This document shows positions 26,832-40,254 of a stretch of DNA of 46,221 nucleotides, piece after piece (position 1 is the first letter of the stretch; each line of letters begins with the position of its first letter). Position numbers and translations under genes: made by a program. The stretch is from Plantago elongata (Eukaryota; Streptophyta; Magnoliopsida; Lamiales; Plantaginaceae): positions 1 through 46,221 of the forward strand of contig JAYMSP010000589.1 in the NCBI GenBank assembly GCA_036897095.1. Reading direction: 5' to 3'. Below the pieces are notes generated by a model. It searched no databases and was not told the origin of the DNA. It saw nothing but the letters and a program-made list of their open reading frames with translations.

Positions 26832-27931
26832 TCCCGAAATGGGATGTAACGAGATGTGAGTTTTTCACTTTATTGAGGTTCTCTCACTAAAGAAGAATTC
26901 AATCAGACAGTTTTCCCTGCTAAGTTAGTTAATAAGATAGTTCTTTATCTAATTCACAAGATTTCTTATAAGTGAAATTCATAAAACAAGACCTAGATCC
27001 ATATGTCTATAAAATCTCTCATTATATTGGAATACTTAGTATATGAGAAGATATGCCTATTCTTTTTCGCTTTAATAAGAAGATCCATCTTAATAGTTTT
27101 TAGTTATTTAATACTCGGCTATAGACACCGACCGAAATAAGCCCAATATTTTCTTTTTTAGTTAATATAAGCCTCTCTCTTTTTTCGAAGTAAAAGCTAT
27201 TTATCCTATTTTTTGATGAAAGTATTCTATACTATAATCACTATTATCTGTACATTAATGAATTTTGCTCGATAGTTCGATAGTAATATACAGCCCTAAA
27301 AAAATGAAAGGTTATTCTAAGAGATTTGTTGAAATTATAAAGCACAAGGACAGTTAGCTTTGTGTTATACCTATGTTACATGCGTGTCGTAGCTGTTATA
27401 ACCCCTATATTCCTACATTAACCTTTATTTTTATTATATTACCAATCTGTTTTTGTATACCTCATTACAAAAAAAACTACTACTCTGGCATATTCTAACA
27501 TTCATTTACTATACAAGCTATAAATACGAAGAACGAAATATAGCAAACAATTACTCCATCCAAATCCATTTATGCAACGATATTGGTTTTCATATCTGAT
27601 AGATTTTGAGACACATCAACATGAAATACTTGTTTACTAGGAGACTCTAGTAGAAATAGAAATTCCTTAGTTATAGATTTAGAAAACAACGTAAAAGAGA
27701 AAACAAAGACATCTGTGCAAAGTTCCATACGCCTAGGTTGTAGTACATAATACCATATTTACAACCAATTTCATCTTTTTCACTTTATTAATTTACAGCG
27801 CTGCATCTACTTAGTACTCGTTAGACTTTGGAGTCCACACACGAACGAATACTCTTTTAGCAAAGCCTTATATCGAATCCAAGCCTTGACTGACAAAATA
27901 GGAAGATTGTAGTATAATTTAGACATCTTAA

Positions 27932-27950
27932 AAAGAAATCGTTGCACCAA
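27932..27950 (+). repeat. 19-bp exact repeat with motif copy 5
   Basis: Second occurrence of AAAGAAATCGTTGCACCAA. It lies inside duplication copy 1. No equivalent is visible in copy 2, so it may belong to the extra sequence of copy 1. Confidence 0.75.
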
Positions 27951-28707
27951 CAAAAAACGTTTCATTCTTAAAAAATAATGAGATAAAAGGAAAACACAAA
28001 CAAATAGGGTAACAGGACTATTAAGGGCGCACTAGAAACATTTTAACTATAAATATAACAACAGACTTTAGGGAAAAGAGAAAAATATTCGGAGCTTTTT
28101 CTAATTTATAGACTTAATTACTTCATTTATTTTACTTACTCCTTGTAGTATCTAATCTATAAGATATAAGACTTCCACAATATGAAAAAATACACTTCTC
28201 CATGCAATCTTGTATAAATGAAATAAACAAGGTATTCACACATATACATATTGCCAAGAAAAACTCTATTTGAAATCGACGCCTAAAAGACTTTTTGATA
28301 GAGTATGTATGATAAAAGAATAAAAGAAATGTGTAGTAGGTTTCGCGAATAACTAATATTAAGAGTTTAGGAATTTATAAAACAATTGACACGAGCAACG
28401 AATTCTCTCAACTTAAGTAGTATTGGACTTTGCAATACAATCTTGTTGTACGTATTAAGAAGAAAAGAGAGTAAAATGAGATTCTATATTATTTATATCA
28501 ATATCGATTCCTCAAGCATACCAGAAACTTATAACTGTCGACTTAACTTAGGAAAAGAATACTAATAAAACGTTTATATAATACAAAATTGAACATAATA
28601 GTTAATGCATGTATAAGAATCTAAAATAGTAAAATAGGGAGCTGCTTTGTATTCGTTAAGTAAATGGGGTGGCTACTCAGTCATGCAATTTATAACATGA
28701 AAACCGG

Positions 28708-28716
28708 CGTTGCACC
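28708..28716 (+). repeat. Dispersed motif CGTTGCACC, copy 6
   Basis: Exact core in the context CCGGCGTTGCACCTAAAAA. It is 768 bases right of copy 5 and also inside duplication copy 1. Copies 5 and 6 could bound an insertion, but this is not shown. Confidence 0.5.
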
Positions 28717-29575
28717 TAAAAATGCATATAAATTGAAAGGTACAATTATACAATTAAAGGGTAACCGCCAATAAAGAAGAAATAGAACCGAAACAACTGA
28801 AAGATCTACCCCAAATTTCAAACAACAAAATGATAAGTCTATGCTACCCAACCAACATCAATACGTGTTAACGAGAAATTGAGTACCTAGTTCGTCTTAA
28901 ACAGCTACCAATTCCCGTAAAGTATAGAAAAGATATCTATCTCCTGTATGAAACTAGTTCTGTGAAAAAAGAATATGTATTTCTCAACTCTTATGTATGT
29001 AGTCCTTACTTACATCTCTTCTACGTGGATGAATGGAATGAATATACAAGCTAAGAACGCAAAGATACAAATAAATGAAATAGAGAAAAACAAGAGTCAG
29101 TCGAAGACAATGCGCACTCTATGACAGTTCTACGTGTTGTCATAAATTTAAGCAAACTTCTTTAATTACTTTAATTAATAATGTTTGGATTCTAAGTAGT
29201 TAGTTTCGTACATAGGTATTTCTATACTTAGTTTTGAAATTCATACCTTATCTTTTCTGGTACTCATATTTCCTACCATTTAACCCATTTGCTAAGTCTA
29301 ATCTCTTTCTATTTAGTAATTTAGAAAGCATTTTACAACATGTTTGTAACAAACGAGTTTATCTTCTCGAAAGATATATTCTTTATTATTAGACATTTTA
29401 GCTTTTTGCTGTTGATATGTATGGTTATGGGTTTGGCGAGACTTTTTGCTGGGAACAATCTCTTACAAAAGGTGAAAAGACTGCCTTCTGTGTAGCTTTT
29501 TATATTCCTAATTCCTTTACAACAAATCTTTTACTTTACTACAAGCCTCCTTTAGAAGAGGAAACATTAGAAAGA

Positions 29576-30800
29576 TAGCAACAATTACAAATGTGAAATT
29601 GAATCAATTTACGCAATGACATTATCTTTTTTCATATCCGATAGATTTGAGACATATCAACGCTAAATTCGGGGTTTACTAGGAGAAAAGGGGTAATTGC
29701 CTAGTTATAGAAGAAGGCTTGAAAGGAGATTACTTATACTAGCTACGAATTCATTTTGGATTAGAGTTAGAAGAGAATACATCAATGACTTAAGCCGTCT
29801 ACTCTTTCTTTGCATTTTAGTAATAAGAAAAAACTGGCAGCTATCTATATTAATATGAATTCTAGATCACTCCTTTGAATGTAAGAAATCACGAAAGAAA
29901 TACGCAGATTTTATATGTGGAGACCTAACTGTAAGATTTTTTTATAAAAGAAGTCGATCAACTATTCTGTATAGTGTTCTTATCTTTGGGTAGAAAAGCA
30001 AATAACAAACAGTTGTTGGCAATAGGTTGTTGTATTACTCTATTAGTAGGTGTGAGAGGTAGAAGCCCACATTCCTTGCAAGGTACTTGTAATTTGTATT
30101 TAGCAACTATTATTTAGATTTAGGGAGGAAAAGAAAGCACATTGGTAGAGTAATATAATTGACAAAGCAAAGAACAGAAAGCATCTAACTCATATAAGAA
30201 AGATTCTATACACAACATACAATTCTATATTATTATACTATCTATATAACTATACAACGAAGCCTTTTCTTTTTTCCCCAAGGAAGGACAGCTAACGTAT
30301 CCTAAGCGTAACTTTTTGTAATTGTAATATAGAAGAAGATTCGAATAATTCATAGATCATTCCAACAAAAAAGGATAGATAAGTAATTAACTAGTAGAGG
30401 ACAAAATGACTTTATATTTTAAATATAGAAATAGAAAATATAGATTAATACACATCTAATTAATTTGCGAGAATTTATCCCTTTCTTTTCCATCAGAAAC
30501 CGTACCTTTATTACATTGTTGTGAACTAAATCTTTTCCAAAAAGTGAATAACGCCCTAAAAAAAATAACCCCATGTTGTATTCTTACTATTAACACCAAT
30601 ATCAATACGCGTTAACCGAAATTAGAGAAATAAAGTACCTAGCTTCTTTAGGCAATTACTAATTCTTCTGAAACAACAAGGCAGAAAGGCAGAACGTGCT
30701 ACATGAAAACTAAACTTTACTTTGTTATGAAAGGAAAGAGGTTGAGTCAACCGAAGACAAAACAACTCATCCTATGACAGGTTCTACTCATGAAGTTAAT
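29576..30800 (+). repeat. Direct duplication, copy 2 (shorter)
   Basis: Partner of 27541-29150 in the same orientation and order, separated by about 425 bases. Identity is patchy and moderate, pointing to an old event. The stretch between the first two anchors is about 265-295 bases shorter than in copy 1. No gene-like frame occurs in it. Confidence 0.75.
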
Positions 30801-31320
30801 TGATTTGACTCTAGGAAGAAATAATGACTACGTACGAGAGAAGTTCTATCATTATCAAATCAATACCAAAGAATAGGATCTAATCTACTAGAATCTTTAA
30901 ATAAACAACCGACCTATACCCTCTGTACCTTTACGAAACGAGGAAAACACAAAACAATCTATCTTCCTTCTGCTATGGTTACCACATTTACTTTTTTTAT
31001 TAAATCTATTTAGTATTATATTACTATTTACAGCTAAGGCGGGACGGGAGGAATCCACTTTAGTTTACTAGCCATGCCAAATTTTATATGATTCTAACGT
31101 GACATAAAGAACCGGAGACTTTTGCTTTGACTTTACTTGTCATCAATTCCTTAAGATAGAACTTTGTAGTTTACACAGGAGCCAACCTACCATTTGTTTT
31201 AAGTCAAATCCTATATTTTTCTATTATAAGGGGTAAGTGTATGCAATGCTCTATGTATGACAAATGATTATGTTTACAATATATTTTCTATTTAAGAAGG
31301 AACCAACCAAAAAAGTAAAT
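30801..31320. other. AT-rich non-coding stretch
   Basis: Ordinary CpA and TpG content, with a slightly GC-richer patch around 31035-31080. Nothing recognisable. Confidence 0.5.
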
Positions 31321-34300
31321 GTTGTAATATATATATATATAATAGGGTAACTCGTTAGGGTATAAGGTAACTAAGTGAGAGTGAGTCCTAAAAGAAACTT
31401 AATCATTTATAAGAAAATTAAGGGGGTATTATATAGAAATTGCTTTACTAGACATTGACTTGTAGAAATAATTAATACTAGAGAGTTTTAGAGGTAAGAT
31501 GAACTAATAAGGTGTTACATTGCTCTGTTAACTTTCACACTCTTTGTTTTATATGCGAGATCAAAACCCTTTCTTAAGTATAATCCAATATTCTTTGTAG
31601 TAAGCACCCATTATTGTTGTGTAATAAAATCAAAATATCTATACACTTCCTTTTTGTTTAGTTATGAGGCGCCTTCTCTCCTTAATAAATACTACTTCGT
31701 TGCCTTACATGTTATATACCATTTCTAATTCTTAGGTACTGCAAGGTATAATGCTTTGATTTGAGGACTACACATCAATATAGAGCTACAATTTCATACT
31801 TAAGTCATACTCGATAGCTATAAGAATTAATAATTGTCTATGTTGTGTTCTCTCCTAAATTAAACCTAAATTCAAATTATATACCATATTATGGTACTTC
31901 TAATCTAAGGTATTCTTTATTTGAATCTTACCTTGCATATAAGTTCTTGATATATGAATATGACCGAAGTATGCCAGTGACTAAACCCTTTACCTTTATG
32001 ATGATTTAATTCTACTTTTACTTAAGGAATTCGCCTTGATAACTCCACCTATCAGTGTTGTCCCTTACTTTTCTCACAAAATCTTTATTTATGTTGTACT
32101 TAGTCAATAATTAATGAGCGTGCTTTGAAAGTAAAAATTATATAATATACCCAACCTAAGTTATAGGAATACCCCAAGAATGTCTACACCAAAGTACAAA
32201 CAAGAGAGGTGCCTTATTATGCTTACTCATTTATTTATTTTAAGAATTGGAAGTGATATACCTAGTAATTGATACTATAATTTGTCTCTATATTTAAGAG
32301 TTTACTTATACTATACACTTACTTTTATAGAAATCTATCGTCTATCTCATAAGGAATTATAAACTAACCAAGAAGGTTTTAGAAAATATATTTAAAGCTA
32401 TGAGAAGTCCTAGCCAATAGAATCTATACTAAAAGTAACTTCAGTACGCGCTCTCTATTTGTTGTGGTTCATAGATAATAATGTCCCATAAAAGCTAATG
32501 TACTCCTGTTAAAATATATAAGTAGTATAGGAAGAGAGGAGAAGAGAACCTTACCAACCTTTAAGAGTAATTTATTGTTACAAATTACTTAGAAAGAAAG
32601 AGATACTTATGAAAAGGAAAACGTTAGAAAAATAGTTGTCACATACATAAGATACAAGTACATAGCACATAGAGTAAGAAATCCTAGTCATAAATAAGAT
32701 AAATTGAAAGGAATAAACCAAGATTCATAATTAGCCATCATTAGTCAAATGCCTTAGAGATAAGAGCTCTTCTTTTATCTTTGTAGTAGTTCCTTTAGTA
32801 ATATAATGTACTTTATACCAACATATAGAGTATACCCCAAATAAAGTACTTTGTCTTTCTATTCTAACCATTACTTACTTCTTTCTAAATTTACTTGGGT
32901 TTGCTTATATAAAGAAAGATACGAAAGGCCCTTCCTCTATTCCCTCTTTGTTATAGTATTTTATAGAGATATTATGGTTGTTGCTAGACTTACTTCTAAA
33001 TATATTTATATTATATATTCCTTACTACCTCGTTATAGTATAGTCTACCCTATCTTCTCTAGTACACAAATCCTAGGTGTTAAACATGTTACATAAACTA
33101 CCCTTACCAAATAGAAGTTTCCTAGTAATGTATAGTACCTAGCGTGCCTCCCCTTTATTAAATATCATCATCTAGTGTAGTCTAAGTCAACATGGTGTCT
33201 TGCCGAAACAATATTTTATGAGTATAGAAATGAGTATAAGTCTACTAAGCTATGTCTTCTTAAAGGTATTTGTGCGCGTGTTATAAGTCCTAGATGCGTT
33301 CATTTATTTAATAATATACAGTTCTTGGGTATCTAGATATAGGATATATAGTGTACTAACCAAAATAAGGTATCTTCGTAGTATAAATAAATCGGAGTGC
33401 GTGAAATACAAATGTGGGGTTATTGTCTCCTAAGTAAAAGGTAAATTAGGTATGTGCATAGGGAAGTTCTTAATAAATTTAATAGGGAATGCTCTCTTTG
33501 TAAGGATACGAACATGAAAGGGTATAACTACATTCTAACTTAGATAGTAACCATGTGTGCAACAAAAGGATAAGGTAATGTAATAAAGGATCCTCTCCTC
33601 TATATACTCCATAAGCTAGAAGACAACTAAGAAGAAAAGCTATGTTTTGGTCTAGTACTAATACACCTTTTTACATAGAGTAACCTCAAAAGTAAGGAAA
33701 GAAAGAGACTTATAATAAGGAAGTTTCTCTTTATACGTGTAGCCTATAAACTAGTAAATAAAGCTAGTAAAGTACGTTACCGAAGTAGTCCTAGATCCTA
33801 TATTAATAGAGTAAAGGGAGAAATACTTAAGTGATGTAACTTGTGGTGAATTCTTATACTAAAAAATCTTCTTGGAATAACAGCTATCTAATTCTTTGTA
33901 GTAACTGGAAATGCTAACCTCTAACATGCTCTACTCCTAGAACAACTATCTTATAGATCCCACTTCTTTTATAACTTTTAAGTATGAGACTACAACCAAT
34001 AATGTCTATGATATAGTTTCGTGTAAAGACAAGATATAATAACGTGTATAATATGCTAGTAAAGTAAATATGAAAAATGAAGAGATAGCTCAAAAGGTAG
34101 CTTTTGTCGTACTATAGTATGATATGAAAATAAATTGATTTAGTAAGGTATGTTTCTTCCAATAATGAAAACTATACTAGGCCTTTGCTAGAGTATTCCT
34201 TTACAATGCTAGAAAATGATAAGACCAAGGTAATTACGTATTTATTACGTATTTAAAGTGATGTGTCATAAGGTAACAATAGGATTCTAAGACTAAAACA

Positions 34301-34959
34301 TATACAAACAAAGATAGAAGTCTATAACTAAGTCATAGTATAAAGCTTAACTACTAAATATAAGAGAATACTACAAGGCACATAGTACTGGATGGATGCC
34401 ATACATCCCTTTCATCATTAAGAACATAAAGGTACTTCACTTTTATAGGTTTTATGTGAGCTATGTACAATGCCTTTATTACTCTTCTTTCATTTTTATA
34501 AAATTCAATACGTGTAAATACCAATATAAATGGGGTACTTCTCTTACTTAGCCCTGTATACCTTCGCTCTTACTTTGTACTTTTTGGAATATTGTGGAAT
34601 ACCCTCTCTATTTACTTTAATAAGGGAATAATGTGTTTACTTAGGAAAGCCATATAATAATCTTAGTAGTTCATAATATTTATATGATCTTTATGGTAGG
34701 TTCTCTCTTATTTTACTATGTATACGTCTTGACTTCTTCTATAGGTGATATTCTATGCGCATCATAATTCTATTTAGTATTTAAAATTCAAGACGTTACT
34801 TTATTCTATACTTTCTCTTTGTTGTGTTGTATACTATAGCTAGCTTATTTTTTAGTTTAACCTTCTTTTCTAACTACCCAACAATCTTGTCTTTCTTATA
34901 TTTACTCGATGCAGTACCCAGCACACCTATGAAATGAAATATTTATCCTTGTCAGGAGT
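31321..34959. other. Intermediate TA-rich stretch
   Basis: TpA is enriched, but CpA and TpG persist at moderate levels, so decay is between the mild stretches and the strong blocks. An 81-codon frame at 32851-33096 (plus) is rich in tyrosine, isoleucine and leucine, starts at TTG and is unrecognised. It may be an older or more diverged repeat, or unique sequence hit by RIP leaking from its neighbours. Confidence 0.4.
31328..31341. repeat. (TA)7 microsatellite
   Basis: Seven perfect TA units at the left edge of the intermediate TA-rich stretch. Confidence 0.85.
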
Positions 34960-37700
34960 AAAGGAACTTGTAGAAAGGTATAATAGAATCTATTAAATAA
35001 CTTAGGATAACTTAAGTGTGTAAGTATGCTCGGAAGAGTTCTCTATCTTCTATAAGACTCAGGAAAATGCATGCTTAAGTATTTATCAGGTATTCCATAC
35101 TATACGTAAGAGACACTTATTTCTTTAATAAATGCTTAATCGCTTAAGTAAGGGTTACTATTTAATATATATAATAGTATTCCCTATAGTACCTACATAT
35201 TCAGGATTGGCTAATAGGAGGAGGTAATATACTGCTAGCTATAGTTTAAGCGAAGCTGGTATACTAGAGTATATACATAAATTTAATTTATACTATATAA
35301 AGCAATTATACGTTACCTAGAAAGTTTCCTATTATATAAGGGTTGGACTTTTATTATTTAAAAATCATTTACTAAAAAAGAGGGATGCACTATTTACCCA
35401 ATACCTTTACCAACTAACATTTATATGAAATATATGAAAGTACTTATAATTCTATTACTTCTCTATTGAAATATGTTATCATTAAGAGATAAATCTCTTT
35501 GTTATTACATTAAGAAGTATGAAAGGATTCCTCTTTGTAAGGGTTTAGCTTATTGAATACATAGCATTTCTATGCTAATTCTATGCTAAGAAGGTCAGAG
35601 TTTTCTCTATAAAGTCTTTGATTATAAGACACTAGTAATAGAATACTTTGGGGCAGAGCAGATTCTTGGGGCATCTCTTTATTAATAATTGTACTAAAAA
35701 GAGGGGCTATTTTGTCCCTATAGGATGATATAGGAAGAGGCTTACTCTTCTTTATAAATAAACTATAATAAATAACATTATAAGGGGCCGGCCTCTTGTA
35801 CATGACAAAGTATAAGTCTTATTTCTATAAACTATTAATAAAGAAGAATAAAAAAATTATAATACTATATTAAAGAAAGGTACCACGCGTAGCTCTGATA
35901 TATTTAGTAAAAACTGTTAAAGTCTACATTAGTATATAATTCTAGAGAGTAACTACTTACTCTATAGGGGAAGGACGTAGCTCCCCTAAGATAGGGATCT
36001 TAATAGTTAAGTACTAAAAAAGAGCGTGCACCTTTCATGGAGCAATCCCTTTGAGATAAATAGTAGCTCTTTTGTAACATATTAAAGTACTTCTATACTT
36101 TACTAGGAAAATTATACCTTCGTTTAACTATTATGCATTAGTGCCTTACGTAGTAGATAGTAATGTCTTCTTAACATAAATATTTATAACTTAATATATT
36201 AGGCTTGAATAACTATTCTTTCTTTAAACCTGACACAAATTTAGGTGCTTAAAAAAGAATATATCTTTAATCGATTTTAATCTAAAATGCGTTTAAACAG
36301 GTGTTTTTACATATTTCATATGGAGTTTATCACTAACATTTTATTTTATATTTTATAGTAAGGATAAGACGGCACAGTTATTCTCGTCTTTGTTTATTAA
36401 TCATATAATTTATAATAAATAAGTATTGTAGAGTACTGGCGTTATACTATAGAGATACATAGGTAATACTTAAATAGAAAGCTTTGCTTTATGTACCAGT
36501 TACTTAATATTTATTATAGACTAGTTTACTAGTTATTTGTACTTTTATAGAGAAAACTCTATTATAAATATATAAAGATACAAGGCATAGACTTAAGGGG
36601 CATACTCTTCTTACTCCCTTATTAACTATTAGATAAGTCCTACCCTTTAAATATTTAAATAATTTTATAAAATAGTTGTCTAGAAATATAATTACTAAAA
36701 TATTAAGTAATACTTATATCTTACAGCGCAGTTATTTCCTAGGGGATAGAGAGTCGTTAAGTCTTGTCTTACACCTTAAAAAAAAAAGAAGCTTGTAGTA
36801 TGAGATATCTATGAAGAGCTTATATTATATACGAGAAAAGTTATACCCATATTTATTTGCGAAACCTAATTTTTTCTAGGAAAGAAAGTACTATAACTAG
36901 GTAGACCGTGCCACTCTTACCTTAAACTACTTCTCCATGGAGAGTCTAGATTTATAACATTTATAGCACTAATTGACTCTAATACTCTAACAAATAATTA
37001 AGACTTGTATCTCTCTTTCTCCAAAACAATTAATCAAGAATTTATATAACACTAAAGAGAGCACTTATTACTAATGAGCGAGTAAGAACTATTTCATAAT
37101 TACTTCATTAAATGTATTATATAAACTAGAGGTTTGTAATTAATACTTTAAGATAAGTTAATTAAAAAGTTGTCACAATTAGTAAATAAGGCTTCTCTTC
37201 TTTGTTATCTCTATAGGAGATTACATTCTATCTAGTAGTTATTTAATAATATTTTAATTAACATAGCGAGTCTTAAGTACTAAGTTCTTTAATACAAGGT
37301 ATACCTAAGAGGGCTCTTTAATAAGGTATGTTATTAACCTTAAGGGTTAAATACTAGAGATAGTGAGCGTACTTTTCCATTATACTTAAGAAGAGATTAG
37401 TTATCCTTTATTAAGTATACTTTTCTATAATAACCCCCAAGACTTAAAAAAGCAGTAACATATTTTATACCTGCTAAAGATAGTAAAAAGTACTCTCTTT
37501 CCATAGAAACGTAAATAACTTTACCTTCTTAGAATGGATATAATCTTCTTCCTTTTCATGCAGCTTAGTCCTCTTTAATAGTTATTCATACGTAATAATT
37601 AAGTCACTTGTAATTTAAAGGACATAAGGGAAAAGTAGCTCCCTCTTTATATCTATATAGAGTACTTTCTTAGAGTATCACTCTTTCTTATTAATCATAA
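34960..37700. repeat. TA-rich block C: probable RIP-destroyed repeat
   Basis: Strongest example of the signature: bases 36601-36720 hold 25 TA, 1 CA and 1 TG. No coding frame is credible; the 77-codon minus frame 35570-35803 has no known motif. The right edge is sharp near 37700-37800, where CpA-, CpG- and TpG-containing sequence resumes. Element family unknown. Confidence 0.65.
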
Positions 37701-38610
37701 CTTAGGTTGTACATTTTGGCGAAGGAGGAAGAAGGGTATCGACAACTTAAAGAACCCCGGCACTACTCTAGTATTCTTTTTTCTCTTATCTTAGCCCGTA
37801 ACTATATCTCCTGCAATACCTGTAATATATGTGTGTATTTACAGTGAGTCACGTCGATCTTATACTTATAATAGAAGACTTTTTATGTATAGGGTAAAAA
37901 AATTTTTTGGTCTAGTTTTCTTCACGTTTGGGTAATTACAGTCAATGGATTAGAGAAACTGTAAGATAAATTAGAAAGAAATGGTATATCATGTTTTTAA
38001 AAAGTAACCCAGCATGTATGTCTATTTTTTTATCTCGATTACTAAACTGCTCCTTGTAATTGTTTGTATAGGTTCTTATAGAGTTTACTGGAACTACCCT
38101 AGGACTATGATATCTTTACTTTGGCTGAAAAATCCACATGCTCTATTTATTAGTATTATATAGTCGACGTTTACCTACTTTAAGTTTCGATTCTTACTAT
38201 TCTTCTTTCATTTTCTATTCGTTTGGATTTTCTACTATTTGACTATGTCTAGAGGTTATGATTCTAAAACGTCAATTCTGTTCTGGGTTATTTCTGCTAT
38301 GACTTTTCTTCCTGGTATTCTTTCTCCTAGTCTAACATAGCCAACAAACTTTCCCTACCTTTCAAAATATGTCTTACACGATACGTTTATTTAGCACGTT
38401 TGCGTTTGAGGAATTTTCTACTTTGCGGTTTTCCTTTTCTCTTACAACACAAGTAGTAATAATCTATATCGTGGTGACGTAATGGTGGTATTCTTTCTTA
38501 TTATTAGATTATGCGGGATAATATCTTTCTTTAAGAAGGAAACGTTGGTCGAAGGGGTCATTTCATTTTTATGAATTGTCCTGTGAGAGATTTCATATAA
38601 CAAGAATCTT

Positions 38611-38619
38611 GGTGCAATG
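38611..38619 (-). repeat. Dispersed motif, inverted copy (one transition)
   Basis: GGTGCAATG, the reverse complement of CATTGCACC, is one G to A change from the core. With the flank TTGGTGCAATGATCCG it also resembles the inverse of CCGGATTGCACCAAG at 22359-22373 in the GC-rich island. Confidence 0.35.
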
Positions 38620-39201
38620 ATCCGAGATATGTAACAATGTGTATAATTAGATTATTTCTTTTAGAGAAAAACTAGAGATGAATTATAAAATAAATAAAAG
38701 AGGGCTATTAGAAGTAAGAAACAATGCAGCAATATGGATGGTATTACTTATGTTGGTGATTATTAATTATTAAAGTAAATTTTATCTTATGTGCTAGAAA
38801 AGAAAAAGCAGTAAATTATCAAATATTAGCTATAAGGATATAATAAAACAAATGAGCTGCACAATAATAAATACATCGCAAAGAAAGACATAACGTAGGG
38901 TGGAGTTCTAAACGGTACGTGTCGGTACTAACAGAACTTTTTTCCTAAAATAATCGTCAACACCAGGGTAGACAGAATACTTTTCTATTTTTTTATAGGC
39001 ACGAAGATATTTATTTTAGATCTAAGAAGAAATATTTTTCAAACACAACTTTTTTTACTTTTTAAGATGGAAATCCATAGAATAAGGCTAATTTCTAATT
39101 CTTTTTAATGTAGAGGAAATAAGATAGGTTTCAAACACTGGCGTAGACTGCAATGGTCGTATTTATATGGAAGGGAAAGATAGACACAATTATACTCCCG
39201 A

Positions 39202-39240
39202 AGTTCCTTGTTTGTACTGATGTTGGCACGCCAAGGAACT
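39202..39240. repeat. Small inverted repeat or hairpin
   Basis: AGTTCCTTG and CAAGGAACT form a 9-bp perfect stem around a 21-base loop. A few such pairs are expected by chance here, so no function is claimed. Confidence 0.3.
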
Positions 39241-40254
39241 AGAAAAGGACGTCATGCTTTGTTTGGATCATTTTTTTACTAGCCAATTACGAAGTGGTAG
39301 AATGGACCTTAGAGACATATTATTATTGAGAAGCGTTTTTCTATTTTTCCGCTTTTCGTGCATAAATGAAATCAACAATTAACGTAATTTAGTTGTGTTT
39401 GGACTCGAATTCTAGCTAGAAGATGTGTGATGCCCAATGTTTTTATTTCCTTTGTAGCTTGCTTATATGTATACGGAAATTTACATGGAAATATTTAGGA
39501 ATGTATAGGAAATCTATAATAGAATGCAATGAAGAATAGGATGGGATTATCTGGCTATCTATGTCGCATCTTTTGTGTTAGCAGAAATAAATATTGTAAC
39601 GCTTACTACTAGTATTTTATTTGGAGAAAGTAAATAAATTTAAAGTAAGATAGATAGGATTCCTTTCTACAATACATTCATGATGAATGTCTTTGCACTT
39701 TCTTATCCACCTTGATCCTTTTTTAGTACTATACGTACTAGTGATACTATTTATAATATTTCATTTAAACCGCTAACTAAGCCTATTAGACACTTGTAGA
39801 CTTTACTTTTCTGGCACTCTTAGTTAGTAAATGTATTTGAATCTATGGCAGAGTTGACCTTGAATTCTCTATTTGCAAATTGTGATATGGATACGTTCTT
39901 ATGACTTAGGCGGACATATCTGGGTTGTTTTTCGAGATTGGCATGTAACTTATCTTTTTCACAAAGGACTCTTCATTCTATCTATTGCTTTCCTTCACTT
40001 CTCGGGATCTGTTGATCTTTGCTTAAAGAAAAAATAGAATTATGTAAATAATGAATTCTAATTGTACTCTTTCTTTATAAATGATGATAAGACACGCACG
40101 CAGATAATAATCCAATAGGTAGAAAAAGAGAAATTGTAGCTTGTAACAAACAGTAAAAAATAGAAGAAGATCCGACAAACAAAGGCCTAGAAAAAGATTC
40201 TAGACAATACACCCTCTTTCTTGCCAGCCAATAAAATATGTCACATTTCCCAAA

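Larger units (their letters stand above)
26576..27540. other. AT-rich non-coding stretch carrying dispersed motifs
   Basis: Composition is milder than in block B. It contains two of the CGTTGCACC-type motifs and, just after the second, the small palindrome ATCCCGAAATGGGAT at 26831-26845. No gene-like frame is present. Confidence 0.5.
27541..29150 (+). repeat. Direct duplication, copy 1 (longer)
   Basis: Collinear with copy 2 at 29576-30800. Matching anchors are 27541-27690 with 29576-29730, 28386-28510 with 30159-30245 (weaker), 28855-28925 with 30597-30675, and 29090-29135 with 30740-30790. Shared words include GATAG.TTTGAGACAYATCAAC, GTTTACTAGGAGA and GTACCTAG. Many mismatches are C/T or G/A transitions, as RIP would leave. 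The offset falls from about 2039 to 1744 to 1650, so copy 1 carries roughly 390 bases that copy 2 lacks. No coding content is recognised. Confidence 0.75.
37701..40254. other. AT-rich non-coding stretch, low RIP
   Basis: Dinucleotide use is ordinary for AT-rich sequence. The stretch holds one inverted copy of the dispersed motif and a 9-bp-arm inverted repeat at 39202-39240. The 86-codon minus frame 40075-40335 overlaps a plus frame and is not recognised. No RNA gene or regulatory site is identifiable. Confidence 0.5.

Noticed and set aside
26831..26845. Palindrome ATCCCGAAATGGGAT as an operator or terminator
   Set aside because: A 5-bp stem is expected many times by chance, and no gene is adjacent.
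31345..31365. TTAGGG-like word as telomere repeat
   Set aside because: Only isolated single copies occur; there is no tandem array.
32851..33096. 81-residue frame as a reverse transcriptase relic
   Set aside because: It is rich in Tyr and Ile, as expected from AT-rich codons, and has no YxDD or other catalytic motif.
36340..36360. Yeast-type origin consensus (TTTTATATTTT)
   Set aside because: Such AT-only words are common by chance in this composition and are not diagnostic of origins in filamentous fungi.
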